Shown here: positions 1 through 6,440 of the stretch, in pieces
Numbering within the stretch: the first letter of the stretch is position 1
Layout of the letters: each line of letters starts with the position of its first letter
Assembly (NCBI RefSeq): GCF_029846175.1
Contig: NZ_JARWAC010000017.1
Location: 124,001 to 188,000, forward strand
Origin: Sphaerisporangium sp. TRM90804
GTDB lineage: Bacteria; Actinomycetota; Actinomycetes; Streptosporangiales; Streptosporangiaceae
DNA length: 64,000 nucleotides
Reading direction: 5' to 3'
Position numbers and translations under genes: made by a program
The notes under the pieces: generated by a model
The model's input: the letters and a program-made list of their open reading frames with translations, nothing else
Database searches by the model: none
Told to the model about the DNA's origin: nothing

Positions 1-831
1 GCTCGCGCCACGTACATGTACTCCACCGCCGAGCCGCTGTACCCCTTCGGCCACGGGCTCGGCTACACCACGTTCGCCTACGAGGGCCTTGAGCTCGCCG
101 CCGGCTCGGTGGGGCCGGGGGGCGTGGTCGAGGCCCGGGTGACGGTCGCCAACACCGGGGCCGTGGACGGCGACGAGGTCGTCCAGCTCTACACCCGCCA
201 GCGGTCCTCCCGCGTGGAGCAGCCTCTCAGGCGGCTACGCGCGTTCCGCCGCGTCCACCTGCGCGCGGGCGAGCGGGCGACCGTCACGCTGGCGTTCCCC
301 GCCGCCGAGCTGGCCTTCTGGGACGTCACCCGCGGCCGATGGGTGGTGGAGAGCGCCGTGCACGACGTCATGGCGGGCGCGTCGTCGGCCGACATCCGCC
401 GCACGGCGGCGCTGGAGGTGGCGGGGGAGACGATCCCGCCGCGCGACCTGTCCAGGGTGACCCGGGCCGCCGACTTCGACGACTACCGGGGGGTGGTGCT
501 CGTCGACGAGACCAAGGCCGGCGGGGACGCCGTCGGCGGCACCGGCGCCGGCGACTGGATCTGTTTCGCGGGCGCCGACCTACGGGCGGGCGCCACTGGA
601 CTCACCGCCCGGGTGGCGGCGACGGCCGCCGGGGCGATCGAGGTCCGCCTCGGCTCGCCCGGCGGCACGCTCGCCGGCACGGCCGAGGTGCCGGCGACGG
701 GCGGCGTCTACTCCTACCGCTCGGTCACCGCGCCGCTCGTCCCGGCGCCGGGCGTCCACGACGTGTACCTGGTGTTCACCGGAGACCTGCGGATCAGCGA
801 CTTCTCCCTCTCGCCGGGCGAGGGGCGGTAG
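1..831 (+). CDS. GH3 glycoside hydrolase, C-terminal part (5' end outside window)
   Basis: The frame is open from base 1, so this is the last 276 residues of a larger protein. It begins at the end of the GH3 C-terminal sandwich (PLYPFGHGLGYT). A fibronectin-III-like domain follows at about residues 20-130, with the GH3 motifs EVVQLY and LAFWDVTRGRW. The last 140 residues form a beta-rich domain ending in GVHDVYLVFTG, which resembles a CBM6-type carbohydrate-binding module. The whole segment is nearly a copy of the end of the secreted GH3 at 6441-9407, so the two genes look like recent paralogs flanking the transporter. The substrate cannot be read from this fragment. The catalytic domain and any signal peptide lie upstream of the window. 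Confidence 0.9.
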   Translation, partial: ARATYMYSTAEPLYPFGHGLGYTTFAYEGLELAAGSVGPGGVVEARVTVANTGAVDGDEVVQLYTRQRSSRVEQPLRRLRAFRRVHLRAGERATVTLAFPAAELAFWDVTRGRWVVESAVHDVMAGASSADIRRTAALEVAGETIPPRDLSRVTRAADFDDYRGVVLVDETKAGGDAVGGTGAGDWICFAGADLRAGATGLTARVAATAAGAIEVRLGSPGGTLAGTAEVPATGGVYSYRSVTAPLVPAPGVHDVYLVFTGDLRISDFSLSPGEGR

Positions 832-875
832 GGCGCGGCGGCTTCGGCGGGCGGCGCGGCGCGGGATCGCCGTCG

Positions 876-906
876 TTGACGTTTGTTCGTTTAGTAGGCA
901 AACTAA
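876..906 (+). promoter_or_regulatory. putative promoter with overlapping xylO-like operator for the GH31/ABC operon
   Basis: TTGACG at 876-881 and CAAACT at 899-904 are 17 bases apart and could be -35 and -10 elements. The perfect inverted repeat TTAGT-AGGCAA-ACTAA at 891-906 covers the -10 position. Its half-sites resemble those of the XylR operators of Bacillus (TTAGTTTG...CAAACTAA), and XylR is a ROK-family repressor. A ROK regulator is encoded at 18864-20114. The A/T-rich site stands out sharply from its surroundings. Binding by that regulator is inferred. Confidence 0.5.
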
Positions 907-939
907 CGGCCAGCCTGTCCCGGATCGCCAGGAGCGCCG

Positions 940-3237
940 ATGCCGTACCGTCCCCCTCTGATCGCGCACGAGTACTTCAGCGCTGACCCGCCGGAGCTCC
1001 CGGTGCGGGCCCGGGGAGAGCAGGGCTTGTCGGCGCTCACGCGCGCCGAGCCCATGGCGGCGGACGACCGGGGCGTGACCTTCAAGGCGTCCACCACGGC
1101 GGAGGAGGTGCTGCTCGTCCAGGTCTCGGTCGCGGGCGAGGGCGTGATCCGCGTACGGCTAGGCGAGGACGTCGCGGCCCGAACGCGGTCGGCGCGGGCG
1201 ACCGAGATGGTGCGCCCGGGCACGTACGCGGGGGCGCGGATCGAGACCGGCGAGAACCGCACGGTGGTGGACGCCGGCACGGTGCGCGCGGAGATCACCC
1301 TGGACCCCTGGCACCTGCGGTTCACCGACGCCGGCGGCCGCGTGCTCACCGAGCAGGACCGCGGGCACGTGGACATCAGCGGCCGGCTGCGCACGCTGCC
1401 CTTCGGGCGCTCCCGGGTGGACGGCGCCACGGTGGCCTACCAGGAGAGCCTCGTCGCCCGTCCCGACGAGCACTTCGGCGGCTTCGGGGAGAAGTTCACG
1501 CCGCTCGACAAGCGGGGGCAGCGCCCGCTGATGTGGAACTTCGACGCCTTCGGCGCGGAGTCCGACCGCTCATACAAGAACGTCCCCTTCTACGTCTCCA
1601 GCCGCGGCTACGGCCTGGTCGTCGACAGCGGCATGCCGGTGGAGTTCGACGTCTGCCGCGCCACCCACAGCTGCGTGGAGATCGTCGTGCCGGACGACCT
1701 GATCGACTACTACGTCGTCGCCGGCCCGACCGTGCCGGAGGTGCTCGCCCGGTTCGACCGCCTGACCTGCGCCCCGGAGCTGCCGCCCAAGTGGGCGTTC
1801 GGGAGCTGGATCTCCTCGGGCTTCTTCAAGGACTCCCAGGAGCGGGTGCTGGAGCGGGCCGGGAGGATCCGCGAGCGCGGCATCCCCTGCGACGTCCTGC
1901 ACCTGGACTGCTTCTGGCAGGTGAAGGGCCACTGGTCGGACATGCGGTGGGACGCCGAGAGCTTCCCCGACCCCGAGGGCATGCTGGCCGCGCTGGCCGC
2001 GCAGGGCTTCCGCGTCTGCCTGTGGATGAATCCCTATGTCTCCCACCTCAGCCCCGCCTATGCCGAGGCGGCGGCCGAGGGGTACTTCCTGAAGAACCGC
2101 GACGGCGAGGTGTACGTCGCCGACGCCTGGCACGGGTCGTACCCGGCGTGCGGCGTCGTCGACTTCACCAACCCGGCGGCCGTCGAGTGGTTCAAGGGCC
2201 TGCTGCGCCCGCTGCTGCGGCAGGGCGTCGCGTGCTTCAAGACCGACTTCGCCGAGGGCGTGCCCGCCGACGCAACGTCCTTCAACGGCATGACCGGCAC
2301 CGAGCTGCACAACGTCTACGCGCTGCTGTTCAACGACGTGGTGGCCGAGGTCACCCGGGAGGTGAACGGGCACGCCCTGGTCTGGGCCCGCTCCTCCTTC
2401 CTCGGCGGCCAGCGGCACGCGGCCCAGTGGAGCGGCGACACCTACACCTCCTACGCGGCGATGGGCAGCACGATCCGCGGCGGGCTGTCACACGGCCTGT
2501 CGGGCATCCCGTACTGGAGCCACGACGTGGGCGGCTTCACCGGCAGGCCGTCCGACGACCTGTACGTCCGGTGGGCGCAGTTCGGCGCGCTGTCGTCGCT
2601 CGTGCGGTTCCACGGCACCACCACCCGCGAGCCCTGGGAGTTCCCGGAGGTCGAGCACCTGGCCGTCGAGGCGCTGACCCTGCGGTACCGCCTCATGCCG
2701 TACATCTACTCGGCGGCGGTGGAGGCGGCCCGCACCGGGGCGCCGATGATGCGCGCCCTGTGCGTCGACCACCCGGACGACCCGGTGGCCTGGCAGGCAG
2801 ACCTGGAGTACCTGCTCGGGCCCGACCTGCTCGTCGCGCCGATGACCGCGCCCGAGGGCACCCGGCAGGTCTACCTCCCGGCGGGCCGATGGGTCGACTA
2901 CTGGACCCACGAGGTGCACACGGGCGGGCGGTACGTCGAGGTGACCAAGCCGCTCGGCCGGATCCCCCTGTTCGTCCGGCACGGCGCGCTGCTGCCGGTG
3001 ACCGAGGTGCGCGACACGGTCGGCGACGAGCCGTTCGCCGGCGTCACCGTGGTCGCCTACGGCGCCGGCGAGACCGGCGAGAGCCGGACCACCGTCAGAG
3101 ACGTCGACGGTGACACGACGGTCACCGCCACCAGGGACGGCGACGTGCTCCGCGTCACCGTCTCCGGCCCCGCGCGGATCACCGACGCCGAGATAGCCCC
3201 TCTCGAAGGCGCCCCTGCCACGGCCGCCGTCGCATAG
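940..3237 (+). CDS. GH31 alpha-xylosidase (YicI-like), cytoplasmic
   Basis: This 765-aa protein has the full GH31 layout: an N-terminal beta-sandwich, a (beta/alpha)8 barrel at about residues 270-600, and C-terminal beta domains. The nucleophile motif KTDFAEG places the catalytic Asp at about residue 436. The acid/base Asp is at about 500 in WSGDTYTSY. The spacing (64) is close to that of E. coli YicI (416/482). No signal peptide is visible, so it should act on imported xylosyl-oligosaccharides, releasing alpha-linked xylose from the non-reducing end. The ATG is preceded by AGGAG at 930-934. It is first in a co-directional run with the sugar ABC genes, 20 bp before the binding protein, and sits behind the putative xylO-like operator. 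An alpha-glucosidase cannot be excluded, but the KTDFAE motif and overall similarity favour alpha-xylosidase. Confidence 0.88.
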   Translation: MPYRPPLIAHEYFSADPPELPVRARGEQGLSALTRAEPMAADDRGVTFKASTTAEEVLLVQVSVAGEGVIRVRLGEDVAARTRSARATEMVRPGTYAGARIETGENRTVVDAGTVRAEITLDPWHLRFTDAGGRVLTEQDRGHVDISGRLRTLPFGRSRVDGATVAYQESLVARPDEHFGGFGEKFTPLDKRGQRPLMWNFDAFGAESDRSYKNVPFYVSSRGYGLVVDSGMPVEFDVCRATHSCVEIVVPDDLIDYYVVAGPTVPEVLARFDRLTCAPELPPKWAFGSWISSGFFKDSQERVLERAGRIRERGIPCDVLHLDCFWQVKGHWSDMRWDAESFPDPEGMLAALAAQGFRVCLWMNPYVSHLSPAYAEAAAEGYFLKNRDGEVYVADAWHGSYPACGVVDFTNPAAVEWFKGLLRPLLRQGVACFKTDFAEGVPADATSFNGMTGTELHNVYALLFNDVVAEVTREVNGHALVWARSSFLGGQRHAAQWSGDTYTSYAAMGSTIRGGLSHGLSGIPYWSHDVGGFTGRPSDDLYVRWAQFGALSSLVRFHGTTTREPWEFPEVEHLAVEALTLRYRLMPYIYSAAVEAARTGAPMMRALCVDHPDDPVAWQADLEYLLGPDLLVAPMTAPEGTRQVYLPAGRWVDYWTHEVHTGGRYVEVTKPLGRIPLFVRHGALLPVTEVRDTVGDEPFAGVTVVAYGAGETGESRTTVRDVDGDTTVTATRDGDVLRVTVSGPARITDAEIAPLEGAPATAAVA

Positions 3238-3257
3238 CAACCCCCTGGAGAAACACC

Positions 3258-4559
3258 ATGTCCAAGATAGGGATCGTCGCCGCGGTGGTCGCGGCGGCGC
3301 TGGCACTGGCCGCCTGCGGCTCATCGGATGACGCCGGCGGGGGCGGTGCGGGCGAGGCGAGGACGCTGAAGCTCTGGCACTACGAGAACGCCACCAGCGC
3401 CATGGGCGTCGCGTGGTCCGAAGCGGTCAAGCGCTTCGAGGCCACCCACCCCGGCGTCAAGGTGAAGTTCGAGGAGAAGGGCTTCGAGCAGATCCAGAAG
3501 ACCGCGGGCATGGTGCTCGGCTCCGACCAGGCGCCCGACGTCATGGAGTACAACAAGGGCAACGCCACGGCGGGCCTGCTGTCGAAGCAGGGGCTGCTCG
3601 CCGACCTGAGCGAGGAGGCGGCCAAGCGCGGCTGGGACAAGCTGCTGAGCCCGAGCCTGCAGGCCACCGCCCGCTACGACGAGCGCGGGGTGATGGGCTC
3701 GGGCCGTTGGTTCGGCGTCCCGAACTACGCCGAGTACGTCATGGTCTATTACAACAAGGACGCCTTCGAGAAGCAGGGCGTGAAGGTGCCCACCACGTTC
3801 GAGGAGTTCACCGGCGTCCTCGACGCCTTCGCCAAGGCCGGCGTCACCCCCATCACGGTCGCCGGCGCCGAGTACCCGGCCCAGCAGATCATGTACCAGC
3901 TCGCGCTGAGCAAGGCGCAGCGCCCCTGGGTGGACGCCTTCCAGCGCTACCAGGGCAAGACCGACTTCCACGGCCCGGAGTTCACCTACGGGGCGACCAC
4001 CTTCGCCGACTGGGTGAAGAAGGGCTACATCGGCAAGGAGTCCGCCGGGCTGAAGGCCGAGGACATGGGCGTCGCCTTCACCTCCGGCAAGTTCCCCATC
4101 ATGATCTCCGGCAGCTGGTGGTACGGGCGGATGGCCACCGAGATCAAGGACTTCGAGTGGGGCACGTTCCTGTGGCCGGGCAACCAGATGAGCGCCGGGT
4201 CCAGCGGCAACATATGGGTCGTGCCGGAGAAGTCCGCGAACAAGGACCTGGCGTACGACTTCATCGACATCACGATGAGCAAGGACATCCAGAACCGGCT
4301 GGGCAACGCGGGCGGCATCCCGGTCGCGGCCGACGTGTCGGCGATCACCGGTGAGAAGAACAAGGAGCTCATCGAGAACTACAACAAGCTGGCGGCGCAG
4401 GACGGGCTGGCGTTCTACCCCGACTGGCCGGCGCCCGGCTACTACGACGTCATGGTGGCCGGCGTGCAGGAGCTGATCAACGGCACCAAGGCGCCGGACG
4501 CGGTGCTGGACGACTTCGCGGCGCCGTACAACGACAACCTCGCCGACATCGGCGGCTGA
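3258..4559 (+). CDS. Sugar ABC transporter substrate-binding lipoprotein (family 1)
   Basis: This is a 433-aa extracellular solute-binding protein. The N-terminus has a hydrophobic signal ending in the lipobox LAAC, with Cys at about residue 20, so the mature protein should be lipid-anchored outside the membrane. A typical opening strand follows (LKLWHYENA) and then the family-1 fold with many aromatic residues, for example GSWWYGRM, consistent with sugar stacking. The ATG is preceded by GGAG. It lies between the GH31 gene and two permease genes, which it abuts by one base. The ligand is likely an oligosaccharide that the cytoplasmic GH31 and GH3 enzymes finish degrading. That assignment is inferred from context. 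Confidence 0.92.
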   Translation: MSKIGIVAAVVAAALALAACGSSDDAGGGGAGEARTLKLWHYENATSAMGVAWSEAVKRFEATHPGVKVKFEEKGFEQIQKTAGMVLGSDQAPDVMEYNKGNATAGLLSKQGLLADLSEEAAKRGWDKLLSPSLQATARYDERGVMGSGRWFGVPNYAEYVMVYYNKDAFEKQGVKVPTTFEEFTGVLDAFAKAGVTPITVAGAEYPAQQIMYQLALSKAQRPWVDAFQRYQGKTDFHGPEFTYGATTFADWVKKGYIGKESAGLKAEDMGVAFTSGKFPIMISGSWWYGRMATEIKDFEWGTFLWPGNQMSAGSSGNIWVVPEKSANKDLAYDFIDITMSKDIQNRLGNAGGIPVAADVSAITGEKNKELIENYNKLAAQDGLAFYPDWPAPGYYDVMVAGVQELINGTKAPDAVLDDFAAPYNDNLADIGG

Positions 4560-4560
4560 G

Positions 4561-5505
4561 GTGGCGGTGCACGCCCCGGTGACGCGGCCGGCGTCGCCCG
4601 GCGCCGCGTCAGAACCGCCCCGGCGAACGCGCCGGGGCGGGGGGTACTGGGTCTACCTGGTGCCCAGCGCGGTGCTGTTCCTCGCGGTGGTCATCGTGCC
4701 TTTCCTGATGAACATCGCGATCAGCTTCACCCGGTGGAGCGGCTTCGGCGTCCCGAAGTGGATCGGCCTGGACAACTACCGGAAGCTGCTGGGGGACGAG
4801 ATCTTCTGGGTCTCCTTCCAGCACAACGTGGCGCTGATCCTCGCGATGGCGGTGATCCCGACCATCGCCGGCCTGATCCTGGCCGCGGCCCTGTTCGACT
4901 ACATCGGCAGGCGGTTCGGCTCCCGGACGGCGAGCGCGCTGCGCGCCGCCTACTACCTGCCGCAGGTGCTGCCGGTCGCGGTGGCCGGCGTCGTGTGGGG
5001 CTGGATGCTGCACCCGTCGTACGGCGCGCTGAACGAGATCCTCGGGGCCGCCGGGCTGGGCTCGCTCGCGCGCAACTGGCTCGGCGACCCCGACCTCGCC
5101 CTGGCGACCGTGATGGCCGTCATGGTGTGGTTCCAGCTCGGCTACCCGGTGGTCATCTTCATGGCCGGGCTCCAGCGGGCCGACCCGGCGCTGTCGGAGG
5201 CCGCGGAGATCGACGGCGCCTCCTGGTGGCGGCGCTTCTGGCACGTCACGGTGCCGCAGATCAGGCCGGAGATCTTCGTGGTGCTGCTGACCTGCACCAT
5301 CGCGGCGCTCAAGGTCTTCGGGCCGATCTTCGTGCTGACCCGCGGCGGGCCGGGCCAGGCGACGAACGTGCCCGCCTACTTCAGCTACCAGAACTTCTTC
5401 CAGAAGGCCAACGTCGGGTACGGCTCGGCCATCGCGACCGTCCTCGCGCTGATCATCGTCGTCGTGACGTTCCTCTTCCTGCGCGTCCAGGAGCGCAAGC
5501 CATGA
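4561..5505 (+). CDS. Sugar ABC transporter permease (MalF type)
   Basis: This 314-aa inner-membrane permease has about six transmembrane helices. The EAA loop (SEAAEIDGASWWRRF) at about residues 214-228 contacts the ATPase. A short basic N-terminal tail (RRTRRGG) precedes the first helix. The GTG start lies one base after the stop of the binding-protein gene, indicating translational coupling. The stop overlaps the start of the next permease (ATGA). Together with its partner it forms the membrane channel of the importer. Confidence 0.92.
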   Translation: MAVHAPVTRPASPGAASEPPRRTRRGGGYWVYLVPSAVLFLAVVIVPFLMNIAISFTRWSGFGVPKWIGLDNYRKLLGDEIFWVSFQHNVALILAMAVIPTIAGLILAAALFDYIGRRFGSRTASALRAAYYLPQVLPVAVAGVVWGWMLHPSYGALNEILGAAGLGSLARNWLGDPDLALATVMAVMVWFQLGYPVVIFMAGLQRADPALSEAAEIDGASWWRRFWHVTVPQIRPEIFVVLLTCTIAALKVFGPIFVLTRGGPGQATNVPAYFSYQNFFQKANVGYGSAIATVLALIIVVVTFLFLRVQERKP

Positions 5506-6392
5506 CCTCCCTGTCCCTGCGGCGCGAGACCGCCCAGGTGCGGGCGGCCCGCCGTCGCGCCCCCGCCGCCGGGGCGGGCCCCGGCCGGTGGGCCGTGCTC
5601 GCCGCGCTCGTGGTGCTCGCGGTGGTGATGCTCGTGCCGTTCGCCATCGTCACCCTCAACGCGCTGAAGACCCCGGCGGAGTACGCGGCCAACGGCCCGC
5701 TCGCCCTGCCCGGCGGCATCTACCTGGACGGGCTCGTCGAGTTCTGGAACCGCGTCGACTTCGGCCGCAAGCTGCTCAACAGCTTCCTCATCAGCGCGTC
5801 GGTGGCGGTGCTGGCCGTCACGCTCGCGGTGCTGAACGCCTACGCGCTCGGCATCGGGCGGGTACGGGGCCGGCTGTGGATCCTCGTGCTGTTCCTGATG
5901 GCCAACACGCTGCCGCAGGAGGCGCTGGTCTACCCGCTGTACTACATCGCCAAGGAGGTGGGGCTGTACGACAGCCGGATGGCGGTGATCCTCATCTTCA
6001 CCGTGGTGCAGGGCGCCTTCGGCACCTACCTGCTCGCGGCGGTGCTCGGCGACTTCCCTCGGGAGATCATCGAGGCCGCGGCCATGGACGGGGCCGGCCG
6101 GTGGCGCATCCTGTGGCGGATCGTGGTGCCCGTCAGCCGCCCGACCCTGACCGTTCTGGCGATCTTCTTCTTCATCTGGACGTGGAACGAGTTCTTCCTG
6201 CCACTGGTCTTCCTGATCTCCAACGACAACCAGACCGTGCCGGTGGCCCTCGGCGTGCTGCAGGGCGACAAGATGATGGACGTCACCATGTCCAGCGCGT
6301 CGGCGCTGCTCGGCATCATCCCGGCGGTCGTGTTCTTCCTCATCTTCCAGCGCACGCTGACCCGCGGCGTCACCGTCGGCGCCGTCAAGTGA
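5502..6392 (+). CDS. Sugar ABC transporter permease (MalG type)
   Basis: This 296-aa permease starts at the ATG that overlaps the stop of the preceding gene by four bases. An Arg-rich cytoplasmic N-terminus (RRETAQVRAARRRAPAA) precedes about six membrane helices. The EAA motif (EAAAMDGAGRWRI) lies at about residues 193-205. No nucleotide-binding subunit is encoded next to it. In actinomycetes such importers commonly share a distant MsiK-type ATPase, and I infer that here. The next gene, a secreted GH3, begins 48 bp downstream with no hairpin between, so transcription probably continues. Confidence 0.92.
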   Translation: MTSLSLRRETAQVRAARRRAPAAGAGPGRWAVLAALVVLAVVMLVPFAIVTLNALKTPAEYAANGPLALPGGIYLDGLVEFWNRVDFGRKLLNSFLISASVAVLAVTLAVLNAYALGIGRVRGRLWILVLFLMANTLPQEALVYPLYYIAKEVGLYDSRMAVILIFTVVQGAFGTYLLAAVLGDFPREIIEAAAMDGAGRWRILWRIVVPVSRPTLTVLAIFFFIWTWNEFFLPLVFLISNDNQTVPVALGVLQGDKMMDVTMSSASALLGIIPAVVFFLIFQRTLTRGVTVGAVK

Positions 6393-6440
6393 CCCCCGTC
6401 CGATCTCTCGCGTCACCCACCTGACCTGGAGGCGCACACC

